Counted from the first letter of the stretch, positions 23,803 to 35,534 are shown. The stretch: DNA of 64,000 bases from Athripsodes cinereus (GCA_947579605.1 OX388307.1:13741237-13805236), one strand, 5' to 3'. A program made the numbers and translations. The notes: a model not told the origin generated them from the sequence alone.

Positions 23803-23900
23803 TAGGCTCCTAATTACGGTAATCAGGTAGGCTCCTAATTACTGTAATCAGGTAGGCTCCTAATTACTGTAATCAGGTAGGCTCCTAATTACTGTAATTG
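23803..23900. repeat. Four-copy 25 bp tandem repeat
   Basis: The unit TAGGCTCCTAATTAC followed by TGTAATCAGG is repeated at 23803, 23828, 23853 and 23878. The first unit has G for T at one position and the last is truncated. Within each unit CCTAATTAC and GTAATCAGG are near-complementary, so every unit can form its own small hairpin. Confidence 0.9.
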
Positions 23901-25163
23901 ACTAAAAATTTATTCATCATAGTCATAAAACAATACTCTAATATATATTGTGATAAAATATGGTGATAAATCTTAAATTAATATTAGTTTTGTAATGTAT
24001 CTCTCCGTTCTTGTTAGTGAAGTTATCTTATTAATTTTGAATAAACTATACAATATTTGGTTAAAAATTACACATTTCTCGTAAGTAACTTTAACAGAAC
24101 TTATATGTTTACAATTGTTACTAATCTACAAACGTAAATAGTCACCTATTTGTTCTCAAGAGCTTCTTGTTTGGAGGTATTAAATACTTAGAATATATGA
24201 ATATAATATTATATGTTTCGGAATTAATATTATATAGGTACGACAAAACATACATTTATATGTTGTGAATCAAAATGTGAGGAGAGATAAGTAAAGTATG
24301 TTGATACAAATTTCTTTTAAGGTATCATAGATGGAATATTAATTTTATTTTGACATCCGATTCGTGTTAGTTATAAATATTTTATAGTTCATATTATAAG
24401 TATACATTTCTCATTCAGGAAAAAAAGACAAGTAATCCCGCAATTGCTAGAAATATTAGTTTTTCTTATACACGATCTAATATTTCAATGACTGTAATTA
24501 TAAGTGATTTTACAGATCACGTTGTCATCCTGGGTAAATGTTTCATAGTTGTATGATGTAACATTGGTATAATAGTAATATTTTGAAATCAGCTTTTGAA
24601 TAAATAACAACTTTTGAAACTTTGTACATTATTTATTCATGAAAATTATTTCTCAGATCGGCTCTCTGCACGTTTTGTATTCAACTGAGTGGCTAGACAA
24701 TAAAGTGGTGAATCTTAGACACACTTTCATAGTATATAAATTATTTCAATTTGTAGCTCCTTCTCAACGTGATAAATTGCAAAGCTTTGAGAATTATTCA
24801 TGATTTCGTTGGCCATATTTTTCATAACACTTAAAGCAAAATTTACAAAGTAGCTTGTTAAAGTACTATGCCTGGCATTTTATTTGTTTCTTTTTTAAAA
24901 GAGTTATTTATTGATTCCAGACATGAAAGAGGTAATTTCGGAGAGTTTTTTATTCTTCATATCAATTAGTTATGAAAAATATTTAATAATAAATGGTTTC
25001 GAAAAATATTGAATTACTATGTTTCACATTCCATGATTGAAATTTATATGTACATGCGTCTTTTTGTATTAATTTATTTATATTTCTTGTCAAATATATA
25101 GGAAACTATTATCATAATTGTCATATCAACAGTTTTTTCGGTGTTACATATATATTTTGTTGA
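23901..25163. other. AT-rich stretch, nothing recognised
   Basis: No exon-like segment or repeat family was identified. Confidence 0.4.
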
Positions 25164-25301
25164 TGGGTTAGTTGGAAAATATCGCGCCTTTGCGATAAAC
25201 TCGCCTATTGCACAAATTTATTTGTCTGGTTTCTCTATAATGTTTATATTTTAATAATGTTTGTTTTTTTGTGGAATAAAGATTTTTATTATTATTATTT
25301 A
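25164..25301 (+). mobile_element. LINE 3' tail (GTTGGAAGATATCGC family)
   Basis: GGGTTAGTTGGAAAATATCG, TGCGATAAACTCGCC and TTGCACAAA are followed by a T-rich spacer, GGAATAAAG and a (TTA)n end. This is one of the fullest copies of the family. Confidence 0.75.
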
Positions 25302-25869
25302 TGAGGGTTTTTTTAATAATTCATGTTTATATTTTGTTTGTTATCTTTTTCAATTATTAATGATCGCTCAAGTCTAGTTTTTCACGATATATAAGGGTGC
25401 TTAAATGAGTGAATAAAGAGTAATGGAAGTTCGAATTATCAGAAGCAACACAATTTAATGATTAAATACCTGGTATTTATTTAATTATGATTGTGGTGTT
25501 TGTTAATGTTGTTTTGTATATTAACATTATTATTGTGTCAATTGAAACTTTTTAAAAGCTTCAAGTCATTTGAGAAATACAATAAGATAAATAGATATTT
25601 TTTTGTTTTTTATTATTTAAGTATTTATTATTTATTATCAATTCTCTCAAAGTAAACAAAGCATAATACACACAACACATAAGTAATCTAGATAAGTTAT
25701 TCATACCAAACCAAAAGTCTATGTACCTACTCATACAAGAGATTTTATTTTAAATACAAGCGTATGTAACCCGGCATCGCTCGGGTTTAATTAAATAGAA
25801 AACCTTGCAAATACATGGGTTAAAACGACAAAATCTTATTGAAAAAAAAATGGAGTAATCACTTACGTA
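25302..25869. other. AT-rich stretch with a small CCCGG palindrome
   Basis: Near 25770, AACCCGGCATCGCTCGGGTT forms an imperfect stem of a kind common in dispersed insect repeats, directly upstream of the tandem array. Otherwise nothing was seen. Confidence 0.4.
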
Positions 25870-26400
25870 GATAAAAGAAGTAAAAAGCTCTTCCCAATGA
25901 GAAAACTTATTTTTTGACTCCCTACATGCCCATATTTAAGTAACAATAAATAGGTAGGTACCTACATCAAAAAAAGCATTGCAAATCTCTTCTTAATGAA
26001 AAATCTTGATGTTTGATACCTCACATGCCCATATTTAGGTAAAAAAATAGGTAGGTACCTACATCGATAAATGTGCTATAAACCTATTCCCATTGAAAAA
26101 TCTTGAAGTTTGAGAAACCTCACATGCCCATATTTAGGTAAAAAAATAAGAAGGTACCTACATCGAAAAAAGTGCTAAAAACCTCTTCCCAATGAAAAAT
26201 CTTGAAGTTTGACACCTCACATGCCCACATTTAAGTAAAAAAATAATAAGTAGGTATCTACCTACATGGAAAAAGTACTAAAAACCTCGTCCCGATGAAA
26301 AAGTTTGAAGTTAAGAAATCCCACATATTAGTAGGTACCTACATGGAAAAAGTGCTGAAAACCTCTTCCAAATGAAAAATATGTGAGCTCGTCACCCCGA
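25870..26400. repeat. Tandem array, about 98 bp unit, six degenerate copies
   Basis: The anchor CTCTTCCCAATGA recurs at 25888, 25987, 26084, 26183, 26286 and 26363, giving spacings of 99, 97, 99, 103 and 77. Each unit also carries CTTGAAGTTTGA, CTCACATGCCCATATTTAGG and the palindromic GTAGGTACCTACAT; the last two units are shortened. The copies differ by substitutions and small indels, so the array is old and not homogenised. Confidence 0.9.
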
Positions 26401-26641
26401 GCCCTCATATTTTATTTTGAAAAATAGGCGGGTACCTTGAGAGATTTGCTATGAAATTAAAAAAAGTCAAGAATAAATTGTCACCTATGTACTCTATATT
26501 CCCAAAAAAAACCTTAAAGAATGGATGTATCTACATCCTTCAATATTCAAGAATATTTTACTTTCAAATATTTCATAATGCATGTAAAAAATATTAGGTG
26601 AAAATAAATAGGTTCCCACTCTTTGAAAAATCATTTAACAT

Positions 26642-26814
26642 CTTCTGTATCTGTACCATCACGGCATATCCCACAAGTGGGGTAGCCAGCAGACCAGTTG
26701 CATATAATAAACATACAAGCTGTCCTCTTCGTGCCAATAAACATCAAGACATTCAAGATGGGTGGCAAACCTCATCGCTGAATTTAAGATATAAAATGTC
26801 TTATTTTTTTCGAA
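26642..26814 (-). mobile_element. SINE, 5'-truncated, with 10 bp TSD
   Basis: It is flanked by CATTTAACAT at 26632-26641 and 26815-26824. The minus strand carries GCGATGAGGTTTGCCACCC, GACAGCTTG, CTGCTGGCTACCCCACTTGT and GGGATATGCCGTGATGG. It lacks the 5' portion present at 46186. A 5' truncation with a target-site duplication is the signature of LINE-type target-primed insertion. An 82-codon frame on the plus strand merely crosses it. Confidence 0.85.
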
Positions 26815-26824
26815 CATTTAACAT

Positions 26825-28455
26825 TATTTATGGATTTTATAAGTAAAACTATTATTATTCTACAGTATAGTTTTCTATGGTTTCATAATGTCTTCCATTA
26901 TGAAAATAGCCCAATATGTCAAAAATATGCAATTTTAACTCAAGTAATTCAAGAGCTTTTCTCATTAGCAAACACGATATTTTATTACGAAAATAAACCC
27001 TAATTATTAAGTTTCAGAATTGTTGTGTTTATTGTTACATCCATTTTGAAATTAATTCAATACAATGAAAAATGTTTAGCTGTGAATATTGCTCTTTACT
27101 AAACCTTTCATATATTCTTCATACACTTTGAAGCTAATTTTGTGACATGGTCGCATTAAAATTAAAATATCTTTATCAATACATAAGATATTTAAAATGT
27201 TTTTAGCCTTAAACCTGCCCAGAAGATGAGACCTCGTATAGAGTGTATAATTTTACTTCGGTCTTTTCTAATTTCCGAGTCCATTAAGGACATACGAACA
27301 TACATACATACGAACGGACTCAAATATTTATGTGTGGATTTATACCTACCATTGAAAATTATTTAAAAGGATGAGGACGGTTCACATATTGCTTTGATCG
27401 ATAGTTTTATGAACGCATGTCACTAAAAATTATTTGTAAAAGAAATTAAGAACAATAAATTCACAACTTACAAAGTTGTTTTATGCACTGTTTTAAGATG
27501 TAAAACTGTAATCAAAGAAACAGCTTAAAGCTTGTGTAATCAAATAGATAAGCTTATTCGCAGAATGTTTCGAACATAAACCCAGTTGAATGAGCTTTAG
27601 TGAAAAAAATATATTCTTATTTTTTGTCATTATGAAAGTTTTGAGAAGTTTTTACTACTTTTATACTATAAGAGTTTGTTTTGTAAAAGATTTTGTTCCT
27701 GATCCAAATTCGGAACATTAGTATGAAGGATGGTATGAATAAAATTGTAAAATTTAGTTCTTTATACTGAAATCTAATTTAGAAACCAAATGAAATTTAA
27801 ACAACTGAAGGTACATATAGTAACAAATGAGATATATTAAATCATATTAAGTGCATTTTAATTCATGTTTTTTATAGAGATGCTTAGTAACTTAGTATCA
27901 TAAATGTCCTTTTTCTGTTATTAAAATCATTATTATAGTCACCTGGTTCTATGTATATAACAAAATATAAAATTCCTTTGATATTTTTATAGTTAACGAC
28001 TACAAAGATTCTGTTTTATTTTAAAAAACGATTTCAATGATAAAAAATCAAAGACGGTACAGGGGATAAAAACAACAGGAAAATAACATCAAAGTGATGA
28101 TAGTGCACAGAGGATACGTGGTATTATCAGGTTGTTTGCAGTAATTATTAACGAGAGATTTCAACGTTACCGACTTAGCAAACAACTTTATCACTCTATG
28201 TAACATGATACACAACGTTTCATCTAAACAATCTATCTTAATATACTGTATAATGTAGAGAAAAAAATAATTTATGCTTTTTATAGAATTTATTGTTGAA
28301 AGCAGATGTGTTTTAATCAATTAATTATAAGAAAAGTCGTTAACTTAATAAAATAATATACTCGTATATTCACAAAGCTACACTAAAGAAGAGCGATGCT
28401 TGCGATTGCAGAGAGAAAAACACAAGAGTGAATGAATATTTGTATAATATTTAAT
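26825..28455. other. AT-rich stretch, nothing recognised
   Basis: It contains a short ACATACGAAC/ACATACAT iteration near 27295. A 90-codon minus frame at 28048-28320 has no domain. Confidence 0.4.
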
Positions 28456-28598
28456 TAATTAAAATGATTTTAAAACACTGTATAATTTCCAAATTAAATT
28501 TATTCACCTCAAACATTTTCGCCAAGGCTTGGCGAAAACGTTTGAGGTGAATAAATTTAATTTGGAAATTATACAGTGTTTTAAAATCATTTTAATTA
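28456..28598. mobile_element. Near-perfect long hairpin, arms about 70 bp
   Basis: TAATTAAAATGATTTT begins the left arm and its exact reverse complement ends the right arm. The arms meet at CGCCAAGGCTTGGCG near 28522-28536, with a single clear mismatch (ACATTTTCG against CGAAAACGT). The sequence right after it (ATAATGAATTTCCAAAGTG) resembles the sequence right after the hairpin at 44160-44277. It would form an almost uninterrupted duplex of about 70 bp if transcribed. Confidence 0.9.
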
Positions 28599-28764
28599 TA
28601 ATGAATTTCCAAAGTGTTAACACAAAAACATTTGATTTATTAATATTTAATTCTTTATCGTACATTTAAATCAAGCTCAGTCATTATAATTATGTACACA
28701 GTATAACAACATATATTTACAGTTAACTACACAGTAAGATTCAATGGTCAGTACTTTCGTAAAA

Positions 28765-28916
28765 TGTCAAAGTTTGCAGTTTGGGTAGACCGAAAGGTAG
28801 GAACCAAGCTGCAAAGGAAGAGGAGGGGTTTTAGCCGGTAGAAGTCCGGCACTACCCGGTCTGAAAGGCCGGGTGTCCATGATGGATTTCCCCTCCACTA
28901 AAAAAAAGAAAAAAGA
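28765..28916 (+). mobile_element. 152 bp retroposed LINE/SINE 3' end with 15 bp TSD
   Basis: A perfect AGTACTTTCGTAAAA duplication flanks it (28750-28764 and 28917-28931). The insert is GC-richer, contains AGGAGGGGTTTTAGCCGGTAG, AGTCCGGCACTACCCGG and TTTCCCCTCC, and ends in an A-rich tail. I recall similar 'GGGTTTTAGTCGGT...GTCCGACACT' sequences as common 3' ends of lepidopteran retroposons; the exact family is not assigned. The perfect duplication suggests a young insertion. Confidence 0.9.
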
Positions 28917-28931
28917 AGTACTTTCGTAAAA

Positions 28932-30948
28932 AAAGATCTTTCATTGGTCATCAATTTTCAAATTACATATTTGATTTACTACGCAGATTGCGCTTCTTAT
29001 GTATCAAATTTTTCCACAAAGAGGAATATATTATTTATAAAAGTTTCTTTTATAATGACTTGTATTTTATTAGAATACAGCGAGAAAAATAGTGCATGCG
29101 GAATAAATTAAATGGAGATTATAGTTTCATGAGATAATATAAGAACATTTTATATGATCAAGTTACTAGTCAGCTTACAAACTAGGAATTACAAATTGAA
29201 TCTTGTCACATTTTGCTGACTTCTCAATTCATAAATAATATATAACAATATATTATATCCATTGGTAACGTAAAATATCTACAAATATGTAATGAAATCA
29301 GTAACGTTGCAGCGCGCTTTACTTCGTCAATCTACTGTCCTATATTCGAATAGATTTTATCAGACTGTATTTCGTCTTCTTTAAAACGCTCAGCACGAAT
29401 TGAAAAATATTTTATATACATATGTTAAACTATATTTGAGACTTTCGTGTATAAAACTATGCAGTACAGATATCTTGTCGTAGAAAAAGTAATGAAATTT
29501 AATTAAACAAAAAAATAAAATAGTAGGTCCGAGGTGATAATTCTTCATAGGAAAACTCTTAATGAAGGTGTATCCTTATTATGACATTTACATATGTTTA
29601 TAATATGCAGTTTGTTAATTTATTTGTTTTATTCTTAACTGCATATTGATTACAACATCAATCATTATAAAGTATAATAAATTATAAGTTGCACAGTTTT
29701 ATGCGCAGAGGGTGAGTTTATCGCTAGATTGCAATATCTTCCAATTAATTTGGTAGCATCTACTTATATGCCAGGATGGTTTAGATAGGTAGATTTGTAA
29801 GTATCGTAAAAGTAAGTCTTTGATTGTCACGATTGGTCAAAAAGGGTTGGAGGATCGCTAGGCAGTGGATAGCTCATTAGTGTGCACGTACAAGATCTTC
29901 GGCTCAGTAACGGGGCTCCTGTTTGTCACTTTTTTTAGAAAATTGAGGTTAAAAGACATTTTTTGTCAATATTATTTGTTGCTTTAACTAAACCCTGATG
30001 ATGCCAATTCGTTGGTGAAAGCGCTAGGCATCTTATGTATCGTATATACCTACGTTTGTCAACCAAAAAAATGTAAATTTATATATTTTAATTTTTTAAT
30101 ATTATTTTGATAATCTATGCTAATAAACGGGCTTTACTTAATTCTAAATTTATCATAAATTAGATTAAAGAAAATAAAAAACGATATTCCAGGTATATTA
30201 ACAGAGTTAATTAAAAATTATCAAAGACAATCTTGACAAGCTTTGATCGTGCTGGTAATAATTTGTTTGATTTTTTAATATAAAAAGAATTATGGCGTTA
30301 AGTCTAAACATAATTAAAAACATGAAATTTGTTTATAATTCAATAATCTGAGGTGAATAATCTACTTGACGTTATAATCAGCTTCACAGATTATTCAGTT
30401 CTACGTATTTGTTTTATATAAGATATATCAAAATAAGTTTTTGATAATCGTTGTAGATCAAAAATGATAAATATAACAGAATATTCGGTAAAAACAATTG
30501 GATTCATCAAAACGCTTCACGCCTAATGCAGGTTAAATTTCAATATTTGTATAACGTCAAAAGCAAAGAAGGAAATTTTCTTGTAGAAAAATGAAAAATG
30601 TCTTGTGTTTTATTTTCAACTTGTAGATACAAATATTTTTTTCATTTAAAATTGGAATAAGGTCAGGAGATTGAATATTATTAAGCACTCAGAATACCGC
30701 AAGTGTTCCTATCTTCTCAGTAAGCGTTATTATACGAAAGAATTCTTATTAAAGTGAATCGGACTGTGCAGCATGAAAGTTGAGCGAAGAAGATGAATAT
30801 AATATTTTTTCGTATTGAATTAATAAAAGAGCTTTAGTTTCTTTGTGATATATATTTCTATAAATTGCATTACATTTACGGATTAAATTCTTAGCAGAAC
30901 TCAGAATGCAACAAGCCTCCACTACTCATAGTGATATTTTGTTGATAT
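28932..30948. other. AT-rich stretch with one LINE tail fragment
   Basis: Apart from the tail fragment at 29709-29752, a slightly GC-richer patch near 29830-29940 (CGGCTCAGTAACGGGGCTCC) was inspected and not assigned. Confidence 0.4.
29709..29752 (-). mobile_element. LINE 3' tail fragment (GTTGGAAGATATCGC family)
   Basis: The minus strand reads ATTAATTGGAAGATATTGC, then GCGATAAACTCACCC, the conserved head of the family. The remainder has diverged. Confidence 0.55.
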
Positions 30949-30957
30949 TACATAATA

Positions 30958-31068
30958 CTACTACTACTACTACTACTATACCATCACGGCATATCCCACA
31001 AGTGGGGTAGCCAGCAGATCAGCTGTATGTAAGAAACATACAAACTGTCCTATCAACATAACCAAACA
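30958..31068 (-). mobile_element. SINE, 5'-truncated, with (TAG)n tail and 9 bp TSD
   Basis: It is flanked by TACATAATA at 30949-30957 and 31069-31077. The minus strand ends GGCTACCCCACTTGTGGG, ATATGCCGTGATGGTATAG and then (TAG)n (seen as ACT repeats on the plus strand). Only the 3' 110 bp are present. This copy shows the clearest 3' microsatellite of the family. Confidence 0.85.
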
Positions 31069-31188
31069 TACATAATATCTATATTTTTTAATGCCTAATT
31101 CAGACTTATAGAAACCTAGTGAATTAAAAAGCAGATTTTTTGGTAAGCCATCATTGCAAATTCTCAAGATATAATCTAGTCAGACTTT

Positions 31189-31336
31189 GGGTTAGTTAGA
31201 AGAAATTACGCCTTTATGATAAACTCGCCCTCTGTTTATATTGATCTTATGATTATTATTGTTTTAAATGTATTTTTGTCGAAATTTGCTTGTACTCAAT
31301 GAACAGTAAATAATACATAAATAAAATAGTCAGGAT
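31189..31336 (+). mobile_element. LINE 3' tail (GTTGGAAGATATCGC family), diverged
   Basis: GGGTTAGTTAGAAGAAATTA, GCCTTTATGATAAACTCGCC and CTCTG are followed by an AT-rich spacer and AATAAAATAG-like end. It is more diverged than 5103 or 25164. Confidence 0.55.
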
Positions 31337-32130
31337 CATAGTGCTTTCTTATTTGGGACATATTCAAGCCAAAAATCTCATTTTTCAAAGGAGATTTTCA
31401 AATAAACCAAACAAACAAATATAGAACATACTCCTCTTTACAAATACATCATTATTAAATAAATATATATTGGATGTAGTGTGTGTTATGAGATAACAAG
31501 TCATTACTAGGAGTAAAACCTTTTCTCTGTAGGAAATTAGAAAGTTACCTGAACTTATACTCAAACTGAAATACTTATAATAAGTTCTCACGCATAAGTC
31601 CTACTTATTTTAATTCAAACATGCTATCCATTAGAACGTACCGTACAGATAAATAAGTTTATTTGTCCTTGAACATAAATACATGTTATGGGAACACAGG
31701 GTTTACGATTAATAATAATAATAATACTAAATCATTAAAATGAACTTAGTAGGCACCTACGTAGATTGTGAATATGTAGACATTACCACTTTCCCGGAGT
31801 CTTGAGTTTTCAACACTTTTATTCATAGTTTTCTAAAGCATTTACACGAGACTTGTCTCTATAAGGAGGATGTTTAGATTTAAGTTTTATCAAATAGTCT
31901 ATGTATTGTAATGTCTGTATAATTATTGTTAAATAAAATAAATAAAAAACAAAAATTTTTGTTGGACAGTCTCGAGGTTCACACAAGGGTTTCACCCAAA
32001 AAACCATGTCCATGTTCTTAATTATAGAAAAACAAAATAGAATTCAATATAAATAAAAACAAAAAGTGAAGAATATGAAAAAAGCTTCGAATAAATTTAA
32101 ATTTAGTGTTTTTGATTAATAATAATCTTT
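31337..32130. other. AT-rich stretch, nothing recognised
   Basis: Minus frames of 64-68 codons at 31385-31591 and 31819-32013 show no domain. Confidence 0.4.
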
Positions 32131-32250
32131 AATTCAGCGATGACAAATGTCTTACATTTGAATGGCATGGAAACGACAGCTTGCATGTTTATTACATGCA
32201 GCTGATCTGTTGGCTACCCTAAATGTAAAATATGCCGTGATGGAATAGAT
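32131..32250 (+). mobile_element. SINE fragment (same family as 46186)
   Basis: AATTCAGCGATGA, GACAGCTTGCATG, ATGCAGCTGATCTG, TTGGCTACCC and ATATGCCGTGATGGAATAG occur in family order, with an internal deletion where the GGTTTGCCACCCATC block is expected. No clear duplication was found. Confidence 0.7.
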
Positions 32251-32668
32251 ATATTTAAAATTAACCAAAATACCAACTAACTATATCGAAAGCGTATTGA
32301 AAAAAGTGTTTCGTCATTTCATTTTTTTAGTACATAGTCATAAAACAATTTTAAACTAACAAAATAAAATTAATTATGGGTTGTAAAATTTATTCAAATC
32401 ATAAACAAACTACGCATATGTGTCAGCACAATGAATATAAAAAAACACAACCTTTGATTTTATGATTTACGGTTTTTTTAGATTAAATAAAAGCAACGAT
32501 TATAAAGTCACGTGTTTTTATTGTGTTTTAAATTTCTCTGGTGCGTAAAATAAAAACATATTTTTTATGTAAAATGATTAACGTGCTGGTCGTGTCAAAT
32601 ATTATGATTTATAGACGAGCTCATTTTTTGTTTCATTTAACAAAAATTTTATTCTGAATTTTAATATA

Positions 32669-33095
32669 TCGCACATTGAAAACAAAAGTGGCACTATACA
32701 AAAAATGACAATTTTGAGTTTAAACGATGTTTAGAACGCTCAAATTTAAACGCATCCAATACAAAAACACCTATTCCAATAGCTTGTTTAGTTTTCCCTA
32801 GAGGTCACTGGTATCGGTTTGTACTTTTGTATAAGCTTCGAGTTGCTAATTAATAAAGCGACACTATACCAGTTGGAGTCAAACGGCTGCAGTGGTTGTA
32901 CATTAATTTAAGGAAAGACTAAATGCATAAATGACATTGTATAGTGTCATTTTTTTGTATAACTTTGTATAAATAATGTATTCAAGAAACAAGTAGAGGT
33001 GTAAAGTAAACTATAGAACTATACCAAAAACTTTAAACGGCCATACTGAAAAATCATGTTTTTTGTATAATGCCACTTTTGTTTTCAATGTGCGA
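32669..33095. mobile_element. TA-flanked DNA element with long TIRs (MITE-like)
   Basis: The terminal inverted repeats begin TCGCACATTGAAAACAAAAG, continue TGGCAC/TTATACAAAAAA, and are nearly perfect for at least 37 bp. TA lies immediately outside both ends (32667-32668 and 33096-33097), the duplication expected of Tc1/mariner-type insertion. At 427 bp and without an ORF it is non-autonomous. Internally, ATGACATTGTATAGTGTCAT near 32930-32951 forms a small stem related to the TIR interior. Confidence 0.8.
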
Positions 33096-33420
33096 TATAT
33101 ATAAGAAAATAAATAAAATTTGTTATTAATCGTACCAATTATTGAGATCGTGGCGCAGGTGTTGCTGTTGTTTTCCAATAATTTACAGAGTTTGAAAAAT
33201 AAAATATCTTAGAAACAAAACAGGAAATTATAAGCAGCTGTCATGTTGTGATAATTTATGTACCTAGCTTATTTTTTTCTTTTGATACAGAATAACGCGT
33301 AGGTGTATACTTCAAACTTTGATTATGAAAAAAAATATATAATAACTGTTGTAAAAATGATGTTTAAGTTGAAACTTATTTTATTAGATAATACATATTA
33401 TAAGCCCTAGAAGAAGTCTA
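33096..33420. other. AT-rich stretch, nothing recognised
   Basis: No repeat family or exon-like segment was found. Confidence 0.4.
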
Positions 33421-33424
33421 AAAT

Positions 33425-33545
33425 ATGTATGTTTGAAAGACTTGATTTGGAGAGGTTACATGTCCTGGAAGCAGCAATGGACGGGGAACTCTGGAGATGT
33501 AATGGCCCACAGCCCAACGGGGAAGATGTTAGTATGAACATGATA
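33425..33545 (+). pseudogene. Possible LINE 3'-end remnant
   Basis: One frame gives LDLERLHVLEAAMDGELWR followed by AHSP- or GPQPNGED-like residues in adjacent frames. This resembles the last residues of LINE ORFs, where a D-R-x-x-W-R motif precedes the stop. The patch is GC-richer than its surroundings. The evidence is short, so the call is tentative. Confidence 0.3.
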
Positions 33546-33644
33546 TGTACTAAATATAACATATACTTTTCTCAACAAAATACACAAATAAATAGTGGAT
33601 GAGTTTGATAATATTTTTTGTTGTTATGTACATTAATAAATTGC

Positions 33645-33706
33645 AATCACTCCAGTGGCTACCACTCTTGTGGGATAAGCTATGATAGTAAAGATGGATT
33701 AATAAA
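33645..33706 (+). mobile_element. SINE 3' fragment (same family as 46186)
   Basis: AGTGGCTACCACTCTTGTGG, GATAAGCTATGATAGTAAAG matches the SINE 3' end (GGCTACCCCACTTGTGGGATATGCCGTGATGGTATAG) with several differences. Only the last 60 bp are present. Confidence 0.55.
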
Positions 33707-33727
33707 TAATTATTGATATTTATTTAT

Positions 33728-33846
33728 CGGGTTAGTTGGAAGATATGGCATTCTAGACATAAACTCATTCTCTGTACACTGAATTGTATATCTGGTATTT
33801 TTTTGATACTTTGTATTGATTTGAAATATTGCAATGTACATAAAAG
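33728..33846 (+). mobile_element. LINE 3' tail (GTTGGAAGATATCGC family), diverged
   Basis: CGGGTTAGTTGGAAGATATGG, GACATAAACTCATTCTCTG and TACACTGAATT fit the family. The end is not sharply defined. The overlapping 106-codon minus frame (33724-34044) is not considered a gene. Confidence 0.6.
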
Positions 33847-35534
33847 AAGCGTAAGCGTAAAAAAGTAGCGCCCACCTACGTGTTGCCGTGCAAAAACATG
33901 ATTGTATGTCGCAATTAAGCGAAAAATGCTATTTAATTGCTTTTTCGTATTGATTTCCTTGTCAATGGCATAGGTACTCCATAACCGATCACAAGTAAGA
34001 AAAACTACACTTTTTAACTTTAAATATATGCCAAATTTCATCATTTATGGATTACCTGCAGCATACACGATTATCGAAAACCTACAGAAAAGAACAATTT
34101 AATTGTAATTGACTGTTATATTATTATTGTTAAGATTTTATTGATTTTTTTATATTAGATATATACTGAATTTTATGTTTTCCTGTAGATGACAACATAT
34201 TCCACAAAACGTTAAATAAACAAGTAAATAAATAAATAAATAATATTGTTTCTATAATATGAAGGTATTTTTGTCTTCTCCTTAGGTACATAATCAAGTA
34301 ACAAGTGGTCGATTTAGTAGAACATCGCAATATCATGTAGTTTTTTCATACTGTAAATGATGTGGCAATTTTTTCAATAGTGTGGTCATAATGTCCTTAC
34401 CATTTGAATAGTAGCCAATTTCTTATAAGAACTTATTCTCTATGTTACGTCCCTTTTAGAGTAAATAGAAATAACAGAGAACTATAATTATGGTTTTACT
34501 ATTTACGTTTTAAGTATCCATCACAATTTGTTATGCATATTCTGCGATATGATATTTAATAATGATATCAAACAAATGTTATCATTGAAAGTAACTTAGT
34601 GCAAATAGGTACCCACTACGCTAAGTAAGTTGAATATTTTTGTATAGTTGGTGTGCATAGTATTGAATGACAGGTTTGGCAGAATCGTATGCGTTGTTGT
34701 ATTGGTACATTTTTGGAATACACCCTTCTGTCATAAAAAGCATTTTTTGTTTGTGAATAAATCTCGATTATTTGCAAATAGCCATAATTCAGTCGATGTT
34801 GGGAGCCTTGCCTCAAAAAAGAAGGAGATCTTTGAAACACGTCTTTGGTCACTTATTCTTTCAGATATATACGAATAACTTTCATCTTTAATATTTCTAT
34901 TGCATAATACAAATAAAAAAGTATCTTATTTCACTGAGATGTTTGGTAAATGTAGTATTAATCTTTGTATGAAATGTTTTCACAAAATAAGAATAAAAAA
35001 AGTAGGATAAAGTGTGGTGAAATTAATAATAATATTAATTTTAGTATGCTAAGAATAAAATAGAAAACAATAAATTATAATAATGAGGCAAATGTATCTC
35101 TCAGCAAATTCCACCAGTAACCCTTATTTATTTAAAACTCGCGGTACTTTGTATATAAGGCGGATAAACTTTTAGAATTTTACTTATAATTTATTTACCA
35201 ATGTAACCACTGATTGAAAACCTGCACTGAATAAATATTGGAGTTAAAACCGTATTTCTGGTATTTTGTCAATCAAAGTTAATCTAATTTGTACAGTTTT
35301 ACCTGTTCACTTTTAGCCCAGTGTGGATTCTACAGTAATTAAACATGCCTACTCAACCTTATCTGTGTTTCAGTATACAACAGAGATATCCTACAAATTT
35401 TCAAATATTTTAGTACGCTTGTAGGTATATTTTAATATTTATTATAGCAGTTTTAAATATGCAAATAATGCTCTCTAAAAAGTTTTATTATTGAAAGCGT
35501 TTTGAGACAAGTTATACATTTTTTATTTTATAAA
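33847..35534. other. AT-rich stretch without a recognised gene
   Basis: Overlapping frames at 34616-34852 (-) and 34648-34878 (+) lie in a less AT-extreme patch, but neither has a domain or splice context. A (AAAT)n-like run occurs near 34220. Confidence 0.4.

Noticed and set aside
23803..23900. CRISPR array
   Set aside because: The 25 bp units are head-to-tail with no spacers, and the context is eukaryotic.
26598..26846. 82-codon open frame
   Set aside because: It lies across a SINE on the opposite strand.
33724..34044. 106-codon minus-strand frame
   Set aside because: It overlaps a LINE tail in antisense and has no recognisable domain.
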